Assembly: GCF_044068625.1 (NCBI RefSeq)
Contig: NZ_JBIPKH010000007.1
Span: 62,001 to 126,000, forward strand
Source: Desulfurivibrio sp044068625
GTDB taxonomy: Bacteria > Desulfobacterota > Desulfobulbia > Desulfobulbales > Desulfurivibrionaceae
Direction of reading: 5' to 3'
DNA length: 64,000 nt
The first letter of the stretch is position 1. Each line of letters starts with the position of its first letter. The position numbers were made by a program, and so were the translations under genes. This document shows, one piece after another, positions 26,323 through 34,807 of this stretch. The notes under the pieces are model-generated. The model saw nothing but the letters and a program-made list of their open reading frames with translations, was not told the DNA's origin and did not search any database.

Positions 26323-27723
26323 CTAAACCCGCGCGCCGGCCGGCAGGGCCTTGCTTCCCCGCGCCGTCATCACGATGTTATAGATGAAAACCAGAACCCC
26401 AAGCAGGTAAACCACCCCGCCCCCACCCCGCACCCACCAGTAGGGGTACATGGCCAGCACGCTCTCCATGAAGGTGTAAGTCAGACTGCCGTCGGGGTTG
26501 AGACTGTGCCACATGGAGCCCTGCACCACCCCGGCGATCCACATGCTCACCGAGTAGATCATTTGACCGACCAGTACCAGCCAGAAGTGGAGGTTGGCCA
26601 GGCCGACGCTGTAGATCTCCCGGCCGTAAAGCCTGGGCGCCAGGTAGTAGATCGCCCCGAAGAGCACCAGGCTGATCCAGCCCATGGTGCCCATGTGGAC
26701 ATGGCCGGGCACCCACTCGGTGTAGTGGATAAAGCCGGAGAAGGTCCGCACCGCCTGCATCGGGCCCTGCAGGGTCTGGAGGCCGTAAAAGGTGATGGCC
26801 AGGATGAAAAACTTGACCAGGTAATTTTCCCGCATCTGGTGCCACTGGCCGTTCATCGAGAGATAACCGTTGATCACCGAGCCCCAGGAGGGGGCGATCA
26901 GCATGATGGAAAAGGCCATGGCCAGGGTCTGGACCCAGTCGGGGATGGGAGTCCAGAGCAGGTGGTGGGCGCCGGTCCAGAGGTACATGAAGATCAGCGA
27001 CCAGAAGGAGATGATCCCCAGCCGGTGGCTGAAGATCGGCACGCCGGTGGATTTGGGCAGAAAATAGTAGAAGACCGCCAGGGGGGGGACGGTGAGCACC
27101 ATGGCCACCGCATTGTGGCCGAACCACCACTGGACGTTGGCGTCGTTGGTGCCGGCGAAGGCGGAGTAGGACTTAAAGAGCGAAACCGGCACCGAAATGC
27201 CGTTGACCACAAAAAGTACCGCCACCCCGATCAAAGCCGCCATCATAAACCAGAGGGAGATATACATCTGCTCCTCTTTCCGTTTGAAGATGGTCATCAC
27301 GATGTTGATCGAAAAGGCCACCCAGAGGACCACGATCAGCAGGTCGATGGGCCACTCCATCTCGTGATACTCCTTGCTCTGGGAAAAGCCCAGCAGCAGG
27401 GTCACCGCCGACAGGGCAATGACGATATTGAAGAGCCAGAGCTGGAAGCGGGCCAGGCCGGAACTCCAGAGCGGCACCCGGCAAAGGCGCTGGACCATGT
27501 AATAGAAAAGCCCGAAGAAGCAGCCCACCGCGAAACCGTAAATCCCGGCATTGGTGTGCAGGGGGCGCAACCGCCCATAACTTAAGTACTCCCCGAAATT
27601 CAACTGGGGCATCACCAGTTGAAAGGAGATCACCACCCCCACCAGCACCGCCACCACTCCCCAGAGGATGCTCCAGTGGAGGAAGTGCTTGACGATCGCG
27701 TAGTTGTATGCCGGTTTCTCCAT
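26323..27723 (-). CDS. ccoN: cbb3-type cytochrome c oxidase catalytic subunit CcoN
   Basis: The product is 466 residues with about 12 membrane helices. Heme- and copper-ligand histidines appear in RPLHTNAGIYG (near 55), WWFGHNAVA (near 203), TGAHHLLWTP (near 252) and VPGHVHMGTMG (near 343, two heme ligands). It reduces oxygen to water with high affinity and pumps protons. Its partner subunits and maturation factors follow in the same direction. The gene is 16 bp after the rrf2 gene, so that regulator heads the operon. Confidence 0.96.
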   Translation of the reverse strand: MEKPAYNYAIVKHFLHWSILWGVVAVLVGVVISFQLVMPQLNFGEYLSYGRLRPLHTNAGIYGFAVGCFFGLFYYMVQRLCRVPLWSSGLARFQLWLFNIVIALSAVTLLLGFSQSKEYHEMEWPIDLLIVVLWVAFSINIVMTIFKRKEEQMYISLWFMMAALIGVAVLFVVNGISVPVSLFKSYSAFAGTNDANVQWWFGHNAVAMVLTVPPLAVFYYFLPKSTGVPIFSHRLGIISFWSLIFMYLWTGAHHLLWTPIPDWVQTLAMAFSIMLIAPSWGSVINGYLSMNGQWHQMRENYLVKFFILAITFYGLQTLQGPMQAVRTFSGFIHYTEWVPGHVHMGTMGWISLVLFGAIYYLAPRLYGREIYSVGLANLHFWLVLVGQMIYSVSMWIAGVVQGSMWHSLNPDGSLTYTFMESVLAMYPYWWVRGGGGVVYLLGVLVFIYNIVMTARGSKALPAGARV

Positions 27724-27739
27724 AATTCCTCCTTAAAGA

Positions 27740-28150
27740 TTATTGGCCTGGCTTGTCAGCAATGAACTCGGAGAACTTACGGGCCTTGAGCAACGCCTCC
27801 ACCTCGCGGCGCAGGGAGATCCAGACCGGATGGATGGCGCAGTGGTCGCCGCGCCCGCATTTGCGGGCGTCGGTGGTACAGGTATTCATCAACGGGGGCC
27901 CCTCGATGATCTCGATCACGTCATAAAGGCTGATCTCCGCCGCCGGCCGGCGCAGGGTGTAACCACCCCCCGCCCCCCGATGGGATTCAACCAGGCCCGC
28001 CCGGGTCAGCTTCTGGATGATTTTAGCCAGAAAGCTTTTGGGCACCTCGCTCTCGGCGGCGATTTTGTCCACCATGCACACCTCGCCGGGCCGTTGGGCC
28101 AGATACTGGACAGCGCGCAGGGCATAGTCGGTTTCACGGGTAATCTGCAT
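27740..28150 (-). CDS. Rrf2-family iron-sulfur transcriptional regulator
   Basis: This 136-residue winged-helix protein starts MQITRETDYALRAVQYLA, the Rrf2 signature. It carries three cysteines in the order C-TTDARK-C-GRGDH-C near residues 91-104, the spacing used for Fe-S cluster ligands in IscR, NsrR and RsrR. It is likely to sense nitric oxide, oxygen or iron-sulfur status and to control its own operon, which encodes the cbb3 oxidase downstream. The promoter would lie in the divergent gap 28151-28408; no clear operator could be fixed by eye. Confidence 0.88.
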   Translation of the reverse strand: MQITRETDYALRAVQYLAQRPGEVCMVDKIAAESEVPKSFLAKIIQKLTRAGLVESHRGAGGGYTLRRPAAEISLYDVIEIIEGPPLMNTCTTDARKCGRGDHCAIHPVWISLRREVEALLKARKFSEFIADKPGQ

Positions 28151-28408
28151 AGTGGACTTGTTCTATCCTCTATATTCCCCCTTTGTCCATAATTATTTTT
28201 TTCCTCGCGCCCCCCACGCTTGTCGGCACCTCCAAAATTGAGTAAATGGGAGGAAACAGGCCGACAAAAAACAACAAAAACGTGACCCCCCCGGCCAGTT
28301 TCTTACAATTTTGCAACAAAAAACAGGGGGCCGCAGCCGGGAGGATGGCAGGCTTTTTGTTACGCTAAAACGAGATGATGTCACCGACCCTGCCCCCGAC
28401 CTTTTCCC

Positions 28409-28424
28409 TGGCACGGGTTTTGCT
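28409..28424 (+). promoter_or_regulatory. Sigma-54 promoter for glnN, in a 363-bp divergent gap
   Basis: TGGCACG (28409-28415), four bases, TTGCT (28420-28424) is an exact match to the RpoN consensus. Transcription would start near 28436, 78 bp before the glnN start. The gap between the rrf2 and glnN genes (28151-28513) otherwise holds AT-rich tracts at about 28188-28202 and 28260-28325 that could serve bending or activator binding. I see no palindrome clear enough to name as an NtrC site. Confidence 0.88.
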
Positions 28425-28513
28425 GAGACTATTGGGCCGTAACGGTGCGGCAACAAAAAACGGTGCCGCCGCCCCCCGGTCACTACAACTTTTCTATCGA
28501 GGAGGAATTTGGA

Positions 28514-30688
28514 ATGTCCGCATCACATTGCTGCCCAAAAGGTAAAAACCGCGGCGGTTGCTGCGCCCACCCCCACCGCCATGACCATGGCCGGAAAGCC
28601 ATCGGGGCCAGCGTGCCGGAGCTGTTTGGCGCCAACGTCTTCAACGACCAGGTCATGCGGGAAAGGCTGCCCAAGGAAACCTACCGGGCCCTGCAGAACA
28701 CGATCCACACCGGCGCCTCCCTGCAACCGGAAGTGGCGGCGGTGGTGGCCAACGCCATGAAGGACTGGGCCATCGAGCGGGGAGCCACCCATTACACCCA
28801 CTGGTTCCAGCCCTTAACCGGCGCCACCGCCGAAAAACACGACTCCTTCATCGCCCCGGCCATGGACGGCTCGGTGATCATGGAGTTTTCCGGCAAGCAG
28901 TTGATCCAGGGCGAGCCCGATGCCTCCTCCTTCCCCAGCGGCGGCCTGCGGGTCACCTTCGAGGCCCGGGGCTACACCGCCTGGGACTGCACCTCGCCGG
29001 CCTTTCTGAAGGAGGATGGGGGCGGCAACGTTACCCTCTGTATCCCCACCGCCTTCTGCTCCTACAAGGGGGAGGCCCTGGACAAGAAAACCCCGTTGCT
29101 GCGCTCGATGAACGCGGTCTCCAAACAGGCCCTGCGGGTGCTCAAGGCCCTGGGCAACACCACCTCGACCAAGGTGATCCCCACGGTGGGCGCCGAGCAG
29201 GAATACTTCCTGCTGGACCGGGAGTTCTTCAACAAGCGGCTGGACCTGATGAGCTGCGGCCGCACCCTCTTCGGGGCCCCGGCCCCCAAGGGCCAGGAAC
29301 TGGAAGACCAATACTTCGGAGCAATTAAGGACCGGGTGGCGGCCTACATGCACGACCTGGACATCGAATTGTGGAAGATGGGGGTTACCTCCAAAACCAA
29401 GCACAACGAAGTGGCGCCCTCCCAGTACGAGATGGCTCCGGTTTTCACCTCCACCAACATGGCCGCCGATCACAACCAATTGGTGATGGAGACCATGAAG
29501 AAGGTGGCCCTGCGCCACAACATGGTCTGCCTGCTCCACGAGAAGCCCTACGCCGGGGTCAACGGTTCGGGCAAGCACAACAACTGGTCACTGGCCACCG
29601 ATGACGGCATCAACCTGCTGGAGCCGGGCCAGACCCCCGAGGACAACGCCCAGTTCCTGGTCTTCCTGGCCGCCCTGGTCACGGCGGTGGATCGCCACGC
29701 CGACATCATGCGGGCCACCTGCGGCAGCTCGGGCAACGATCACCGTCTGGGAGCCAATGAGGCGCCGCCGGCCATCATCTCCATCTTCCTGGGCCAGGAG
29801 TTGACCGATATCCTGGAGAAGCTGGCCAAGGGCGAAAAAGTCTGTTCGGCAAGCGGCTGTCAGTTTCTTAAGATCGGGGTGGACTCCCTGCCCGACCTGC
29901 CCCGGGACAACACCGACCGCAACCGGACCTCGCCCTTTGCCTTCACCGGCAACAAGTTCGAGTTCCGGATGGTGGGCTCCTCCCAGTCGATCTCCGGTCA
30001 TAACGTGGCCTTGAACACCATCGCCGCCGAAGCCCTGGACGAGATCGCTACCCGGCTGGAGAAGGCCAAGGATGTCAACAAGGAGATCCAACTGCTGATC
30101 AAGGAGACCGTGGCCCAGCACAGCCGGATCATCTTCAACGGCAACAACTATTCCGAACAGTGGGTCAAGGAGGCGGAAAAACGCGGCCTGCCCAACGTCG
30201 GTAACACCGTCGACGCCCTCAAGGCCATCGCCTCGCCCAAGGCGATCAAACTCTTCGGCAAGTACAGTGTGCTGAGCAAGGATGAGCTCCACTCCCGCTA
30301 CGAGATCTACGTGGAGCAGTATGCCAAGCACATCAACATCGAGGCCCGGGCCGCCCTGCAGATGACCCGGCGCCAGTATATTCCGGCGGCCATCCGCTAT
30401 CTCGGGGTGCTGGGCTCCTCGGCGGCGGCCAAGAGCGGGGTGGCCAAGAAACTGCAGGAGCAGGTAGCCACTCTGCTTGATTCGATCCACGCCAAGGCCG
30501 ACAAGCTGGAGAAGGAAGCCGACAAGGCCGGTGCCATCGCGTCCACCGAAAAGCAGGCTGCCGCTTTCCGCGACAAGGTGATGGCCGCCGCCCTTAGCCT
30601 GCGCCTGGATGTGGACCAGTTGGAGGAACTGGTACCGGCGGATCTCTGGCCGGTGCCCACCTACAACGACCTGCTGTTCAGGCTGTAA
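28514..30688 (+). CDS. glnN: Glutamine synthetase type III (GlnN)
   Basis: The product is 724 residues from ATG 28514, set by GAGGAGG upstream; a longer frame beginning at 28445 has no support. GSIII motifs are clear: KHNEVAPSQYEMAPVF near 300, GVNGSGKHNNWSL near 350, and DIMRATCGSSGNDHRLGANE near 400. The enzyme makes glutamine from glutamate, ammonium and ATP as a dodecamer. Unlike typical family members it begins with a Cys/His-rich extension of about 27 residues (Cys 6, 7, 16, 17; His 19, 21, 23, 25) before the usual PELFGANVFND start. Expression is under the sigma-54 promoter. The stop is 1 bp before the next gene. Confidence 0.96.
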   Translation: MSASHCCPKGKNRGGCCAHPHRHDHGRKAIGASVPELFGANVFNDQVMRERLPKETYRALQNTIHTGASLQPEVAAVVANAMKDWAIERGATHYTHWFQPLTGATAEKHDSFIAPAMDGSVIMEFSGKQLIQGEPDASSFPSGGLRVTFEARGYTAWDCTSPAFLKEDGGGNVTLCIPTAFCSYKGEALDKKTPLLRSMNAVSKQALRVLKALGNTTSTKVIPTVGAEQEYFLLDREFFNKRLDLMSCGRTLFGAPAPKGQELEDQYFGAIKDRVAAYMHDLDIELWKMGVTSKTKHNEVAPSQYEMAPVFTSTNMAADHNQLVMETMKKVALRHNMVCLLHEKPYAGVNGSGKHNNWSLATDDGINLLEPGQTPEDNAQFLVFLAALVTAVDRHADIMRATCGSSGNDHRLGANEAPPAIISIFLGQELTDILEKLAKGEKVCSASGCQFLKIGVDSLPDLPRDNTDRNRTSPFAFTGNKFEFRMVGSSQSISGHNVALNTIAAEALDEIATRLEKAKDVNKEIQLLIKETVAQHSRIIFNGNNYSEQWVKEAEKRGLPNVGNTVDALKAIASPKAIKLFGKYSVLSKDELHSRYEIYVEQYAKHINIEARAALQMTRRQYIPAAIRYLGVLGSSAAAKSGVAKKLQEQVATLLDSIHAKADKLEKEADKAGAIASTEKQAAAFRDKVMAAALSLRLDVDQLEELVPADLWPVPTYNDLLFRL

Positions 30689-30689
30689 C

Positions 30690-31508
30690 ATGCACTGCCA
30701 GGCGTGCGGACTGGAAATACCGGCCCAATCCCGCTTCTGCATGCACTGTGGGCAGGCCCAGCCAACCCCGCCGGAGGCCTTGGCCGCCAGCGGCCTGCTG
30801 ACCGAGCCGGTTACCGGAATGGAATTGCTTCCGGTAACCGGCGGCAGCTTCCGGATGGGCAATATCTGGGAGGATGGGGGACTGGACGAGAAACCGACCC
30901 ATCTGGTGGAGGTGGCCCCTTTCCACCTGGGTCGCACCCCGGTTACCCAGGGCCAGTGGCGACAGGTGATGGGGAACAACCCCGCGGCCGACTCCGGCGA
31001 ACTCTTTGTCGGAGATGCCAAACCGGTGGTCAACGTGAGCTGGGACGAGGGCCGGGAGTTTATCCGGCGACTCAACGAACTCAGCCGGGAACATTACCGG
31101 CTGCCTTCCGAGGCGGAGTGGGAGTATGCCGCCCGCTCCGGCGGTCTGGAACAGAAGTGGGCCGGGACCAGCAGCGACAAAATCGTGGACGATTTTGTCT
31201 GGCACAGCGGCAACAGTGAAGGCCGCCTGCAACCGGTGGGCAGGAAAAAGCCCAACGACCTGGGCCTGCACGACATGAGCGGCAATATCTGGGAGTGGTG
31301 CGAGGATATCTGGCACCCCAACTACGAAAACGCCCCCCGGGACGCCGGCCCCTGGCTGGAGCAGGCTGGCGGCAAATTCCCCCCCCGGCGGCGGGTGCTG
31401 CGGGGCGGCTCCTGGAACTTTAACATCAGGAACGCCCGCACCACCTATCGCGACTGGAACAACAGCGATTATCGCTTCTTCGTCATCGGCCTGCGCCTGG
31501 CCCGCTGA
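30690..31508 (+). CDS. Zinc-ribbon plus SUMF1/FGE-fold protein, probably non-catalytic
   Basis: The product is 272 residues. Residues 1-25 form a double CXXC zinc ribbon (CQAC, CMHC). From residue 45 a formylglycine-generating-enzyme fold follows: MVxGGSF-like GGSFRMGN, the RTPVTQGQWRQVMG block, RLPSEAEWEYAA, DMSGNIWEWCED and RVLRGGSWNF. The two active-site cysteines that formylglycine-generating enzymes have after RGGSW are absent here (NFNIRNART), so it is probably a binding or structural version of the fold. It begins one base after the glnN stop, strongly suggesting co-translation and a link to glutamine synthetase. Partner and ligand are unknown. Confidence 0.82.
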   Translation: MHCQACGLEIPAQSRFCMHCGQAQPTPPEALAASGLLTEPVTGMELLPVTGGSFRMGNIWEDGGLDEKPTHLVEVAPFHLGRTPVTQGQWRQVMGNNPAADSGELFVGDAKPVVNVSWDEGREFIRRLNELSREHYRLPSEAEWEYAARSGGLEQKWAGTSSDKIVDDFVWHSGNSEGRLQPVGRKKPNDLGLHDMSGNIWEWCEDIWHPNYENAPRDAGPWLEQAGGKFPPRRRVLRGGSWNFNIRNARTTYRDWNNSDYRFFVIGLRLAR

Positions 31509-31516
31509 ACAGACCA

Positions 31517-32815
31517 ATGAACAAGAACAAAAACATTTTCGCCTTGCTGGATCAAGAGGGGCCTTTTCGGGTGGAGGCCGAACCCGACGGTCCCCGGCTC
31601 TTCAGCCCCCGCTCCCGGCAATGGCTGCGGGATTTGCAGGCCGCCGGCCTGGTGGCCAAGTACCGAGTGACCCGCAACCAGCTTTTCGAACTGCTGGGAA
31701 TCCGCGGTTTCGATGAAATCAGCGCCCTGCTGGCCGACCCGGAGCGGCGGGCGGTGGTGGAACAGCGGGCCTACACCCTGCTGGGCAACATGTTCGGCCT
31801 GGCCGGCAACCAGCGGGAGATCATCGCCCGGATCAACTCCTATTCCCGGATCGCCGACGGGGTGATCAACTATCTCCGGGCCAAGGTACTGGCCAACTAC
31901 GCCTCCTACATTGAGATGACCAACGAGATCGACTCCACCCGCAGTCCCATCGATCTGCTGCTGATCATTTTCGACCCCCGCTACCACCGCAAGGCCCGCT
32001 TCGAGGCCAAGCGCAAGCTGATTCTGATGAACCTGGCCGGAACCATCGACCAGCGGGAACGGGAGACCGCCGTGGAGCAGAAATTTCTCCGCTTCCTGGG
32101 CTTCCTCAACGACCAGGTCTGGAGCCGCAAGGCCAAAATCGGCGAGTTGGAGATCGTTTATCTGCTCAGCCGCCACCACCCGGAGAGTTTCGCCTGTCTG
32201 GAGGTGGAGGTGAAGGGGCGGGAGCAGTTGCCGGCCACAACCGGCCCCAACCAGAAGATCACCATGATCAAGCGCCGCTTCTTCCCCTGGCGCGGCCGCG
32301 AAATTCCGGTTTATGTCAGTATCCGCAAGAAACCGCCCGAGGCCAAGGTGCTGAAACTGCTGCGCAAGGGGGAAGAGAACCCGGCGGTGGCGGTGGACGA
32401 CGAGCTGGGCCTGATGGCGGTGGTGGACTCCACCCTGGAGGTCAAGATCTTCCAGCAGCACCTCACCGAAAGCGCCGGCCGGGCCGGCTCCCTGCTGACC
32501 CTGGAGGATCTGAGCGATACCCTGGGGGGCGGCGACCACCAGAGCGCCAGCCCCGGCAGCTCGCCCCAAACCGAGATGTGCAAATTTTTTGCCCGGATGG
32601 GCGGCATGCGGGTGGAGTTCATCGTCCACACCAACCGCTCCTTCCTCAACTACATCTACCAGCGCGGGGTCTCCCACGACGAGTACGAGGTGAAGCGGAT
32701 CTTCGACTCCGGAGTCGCCAGGCTGCTCTTCCCCAGCGATATCTACGAGATCGACATCAGCGAAAAGCGGGAGGCGCTGCTGCGCTGGTTCCGCTGCCGG
32801 ATCGAGGAGATCTAA
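31517..32815 (+). CDS. Uncharacterised protein in the glnN operon
   Basis: I do not recognise this 432-residue protein. It is soluble, with no signal peptide and no membrane helix, and is mixed alpha/beta. Visible features are a helical central part (residues about 95-200) with many charged residues, a segment KITMIKRRFFPWRGREIPVYVS near 250, and a Gly/Ser/Gln-rich linker near residues 335-350. A C-terminal block, RVEFIVHTNRSFLNYIYQRGVSHDEY, runs to the acidic end. It starts 8 bp after the SUMF1-like gene and appears to be the third gene of the sigma-54 glnN operon. It converges with the modE gene. Confidence 0.8.
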   Translation: MNKNKNIFALLDQEGPFRVEAEPDGPRLFSPRSRQWLRDLQAAGLVAKYRVTRNQLFELLGIRGFDEISALLADPERRAVVEQRAYTLLGNMFGLAGNQREIIARINSYSRIADGVINYLRAKVLANYASYIEMTNEIDSTRSPIDLLLIIFDPRYHRKARFEAKRKLILMNLAGTIDQRERETAVEQKFLRFLGFLNDQVWSRKAKIGELEIVYLLSRHHPESFACLEVEVKGREQLPATTGPNQKITMIKRRFFPWRGREIPVYVSIRKKPPEAKVLKLLRKGEENPAVAVDDELGLMAVVDSTLEVKIFQQHLTESAGRAGSLLTLEDLSDTLGGGDHQSASPGSSPQTEMCKFFARMGGMRVEFIVHTNRSFLNYIYQRGVSHDEYEVKRIFDSGVARLLFPSDIYEIDISEKREALLRWFRCRIEEI

Positions 32816-32822
32816 CCCCCGC

Positions 32823-33200
32823 TCAAAAAGATATTTTTTCGCTTTCCGCCGCCAGAAAGGCGGTGAACGCCGCATGGAATTTTTTGAATTCACTGATGGC
32901 CGCCACCCCGCTCCCGGTGAGGCGGGCGCCGCCGCCGCCCTTGCCGCCCCGGCAAGAAACCACCAAGGGTTCGGCGGCGTGGCGGTTCATGGCGTTGACC
33001 AGGTCCCAGGCGTGCTTGTAGGACATCTTCATGGCGGCGGCGGCCTGGTTGATGGAGCCCAGTTCCCGGATCTTTTCCAGCAGCACCACCCGGCCGAAAC
33101 CGATAAAGGTCTCGCCGTTGTGCTCGATCCAGATCCGGCCCCGGCAGTGGTAACCGGGCCGAGCCTCTTTTCGGGGACCGCCGGCATGACCTTTCTTCAT
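32823..33200 (-). CDS. modE: ModE-like winged-helix regulator without molybdate-binding domain
   Basis: The product is 125 residues from ATG 33200, with GGAGGGGG upstream. The DNA-binding part (about residues 20-105) has GFGRVVLLEKIRELGSINQAAAAMKMSYKHAWDLVNAMN, recognisable as the ModE N-terminal helix-turn-helix, shown here as two shorter blocks: GSINQAAAAMKMSYKHAWD and GGKGGGGARLTGSG. The C-terminal Mop domains that bind molybdate in Escherichia coli ModE are absent. The gene is the last of modB-modA-modE. A ModE-like palindrome sits before modB, suggesting self-control. Confidence 0.85.
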   Translation of the reverse strand: MKKGHAGGPRKEARPGYHCRGRIWIEHNGETFIGFGRVVLLEKIRELGSINQAAAAMKMSYKHAWDLVNAMNRHAAEPLVVSCRGGKGGGGARLTGSGVAAISEFKKFHAAFTAFLAAESEKISF

Positions 33201-33219
33201 CCTGCCCCCTCCCCGGGCA

Positions 33220-34014
33220 TCACTGTTTACCCCCACCATCGTTGATCCCGGCAAACTGGCCGCCGGCCGGCCTGAAACCGTGCCGGGCCAAAATCGCCCC
33301 TCCCCGCTCCGAGCGCGTCAGCTCGACAAAGCGCCAAGCCAACTCCGGCTGGCGGCTCCTGGCCAGGGGGGCAATGAGGTAAACCGGTTCCTCGGCAAGG
33401 GGCAAGGCCTCCACCACTCGAACCGCCGCCCCGGCTTTGACCGCGTCGGTGGCGTAGACAAAACCGGCATCCACCTCCCCCCGCCTGAGATAATCGAGAA
33501 CCTGGCGCACGTTTTCCGCGAAAATCATTTTGCCGCTCAACTCTTGCCAGAGGCCGGCCGCCGCCAGAGCCTCCTTGGCATAACGCCCAGCCGGAACCGT
33601 CTCCGGAGTGCCGATCCCCAGCCTGGTCACGGCCGGGGACTTGAGGTCGGCCAAACCGGAGATGGTCACCCGGCCGGCAACCGGCACCGCCAGGACCAAT
33701 TCGTTGGTAACGAATTGATGTGACTTTTCCCGCTGCACCAATCCCCGCCCGATGGCCTCTTCCATCCAGCTGGGATTGGCCGAGGCGAAAACATCCGCCG
33801 GCGCCCCTTGCGCAAGCTGGCGATAGAGTACTCCGGAGGCGGCAAAGTTGCCGATCACCCTCACTCCCGGATTCTCCTGCTCAAACAGGGAGGCCAACTC
33901 CACAAAGGCGTCGTGCAGAGAGGCCGCCGCGGAAACCAGCAATTCGGCGGCCGGGGCTGAAGGGGTCGGCAGCAGAGCTCCCCACAAAAACAAAACCATC
34001 ACCAGTTTTTTCAT
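33220..34014 (-). CDS. modA: Molybdate ABC transporter substrate-binding protein
   Basis: The product is 264 residues from ATG 34014; a GTG four codons earlier is possible. A signal peptide covers residues 1-23. The ModA fold starts ELLVSAAASLHDAF and includes FAASGVLYRQLAQGAPADVFASAN and, near residue 200, VDAGFVYATDA. It captures molybdate or tungstate in the periplasm for ModB. It lies next to the modB stop and before the modE-like gene. The metal is needed for nitrogenase, whose cofactor genes follow. Confidence 0.93.
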   Translation of the reverse strand: MKKLVMVLFLWGALLPTPSAPAAELLVSAAASLHDAFVELASLFEQENPGVRVIGNFAASGVLYRQLAQGAPADVFASANPSWMEEAIGRGLVQREKSHQFVTNELVLAVPVAGRVTISGLADLKSPAVTRLGIGTPETVPAGRYAKEALAAAGLWQELSGKMIFAENVRQVLDYLRRGEVDAGFVYATDAVKAGAAVRVVEALPLAEEPVYLIAPLARSRQPELAWRFVELTRSERGGAILARHGFRPAGGQFAGINDGGGKQ

Positions 34015-34019
34015 GCTGC

Positions 34020-34688
34020 TCACCACCTGGGTTTTAATAATTTGCCGGAGGTCCAGAGAATCGCCACGCAGACTGCCGACAGCAGCAACACCAGGCTGTG
34101 GGCCAGGGCGTCATCACCCCGTTGCACGGCGCTGTAGATGGCCAGGGGCATGGTCTGGGTCCGGCCGGGCAGATTACCGGCCACCATCAGGGTGGCGCCG
34201 AATTCCCCCATGGCCCGGGCGCAGGCCAGCATGGTACCGGCCAGGATGCCGCGGCCGGCCAGGGGCAAGGATATGCGCCAGAACACCTGCCAGGGGTTGC
34301 AGCCCAGGGAGCGGGCCGCATTTTCAAAATTGCCGCTCACATTTTCAAAGGCGGTGCGGGACGCCTTGAAAACCAGGGGGAAAGCCACCACCGTGGCCGC
34401 CACCACCGCCCCCTGCCAGGTAAAAATCAGAGTGATGCCGAAACTTTCCTCCAGCCAGCGCCCCAGCCAGCTGTTGCGGCCCAGGGCCACCAGCAGATAA
34501 TAACCCAGCACCGTGGGGGGCAGGACCAGGGGCAGGGAAAAAAGGGCATCCAGCAGATCCCGCCCCGGGAAACGGTAACGGTGCAGCAGCCAGGCGGCCG
34601 TAACGCCAAACACCAAAGCCAGCAGGGTGGCCAGGCCGGCCACCCGCAAGGTTAGCTGTAACGGAAAAAGAAAGGAGGCCTCAAGCAT
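34020..34688 (-). CDS. modB: Molybdate ABC transporter permease
   Basis: The 222-residue permease has five to six membrane helices. The ABC permease EAA loop is visible as ENAARSLGCNPWQVFWRISLPLA near residues 120-143. It matches ModB in length and in the LPPTVLGYYLLV segment near residue 55. The ATPase partner ModC is not encoded in this window, so the transporter must use an ATPase gene located elsewhere. The promoter region carries the ModE-like palindrome 56 bp upstream of the start codon. Confidence 0.94.
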   Translation of the reverse strand: MLEASFLFPLQLTLRVAGLATLLALVFGVTAAWLLHRYRFPGRDLLDALFSLPLVLPPTVLGYYLLVALGRNSWLGRWLEESFGITLIFTWQGAVVAATVVAFPLVFKASRTAFENVSGNFENAARSLGCNPWQVFWRISLPLAGRGILAGTMLACARAMGEFGATLMVAGNLPGRTQTMPLAIYSAVQRGDDALAHSLVLLLSAVCVAILWTSGKLLKPRW

Positions 34689-34743
34689 CTCCCATCACCT
34701 AAAAGCATGGTTGGCATTCATCTCGGGACAGGAACACCGATAC

Positions 34744-34767
34744 CGTTATATTTAAAATAATATAACG
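34744..34767. promoter_or_regulatory. ModE-like operator before modB
   Basis: CGTTATATT (34744-34752), six bases, AATATAACG (34759-34767) is a perfect 9-6-9 inverted repeat. It closely resembles the Escherichia coli ModE operator, whose halves read TATATA near the centre and AACG at the end. It lies 56 bp upstream of modB in the gap between modB and the convergent-side end of nifV. Binding by the encoded ModE-like protein would repress transport when molybdate is plentiful. The surrounding 34689-34743 and 34768-34807 show nothing else distinct. Confidence 0.8.
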
Positions 34768-34807
34768 CATAAGGCAATAATTTAATCACCATCTGCCGCG
34801 GCAAAGC

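Noticed and set aside
28514..30688. Glutamine synthetase type I
   Set aside because: Length of 724 residues and motifs KHNEVAPSQYEMAPVF and CGSSGNDHRLGANE are those of GSIII.
30690..31508. Active formylglycine-generating enzyme for sulfatase maturation
   Set aside because: The catalytic cysteine pair after RGGSW is absent and no sulfatase gene is nearby.
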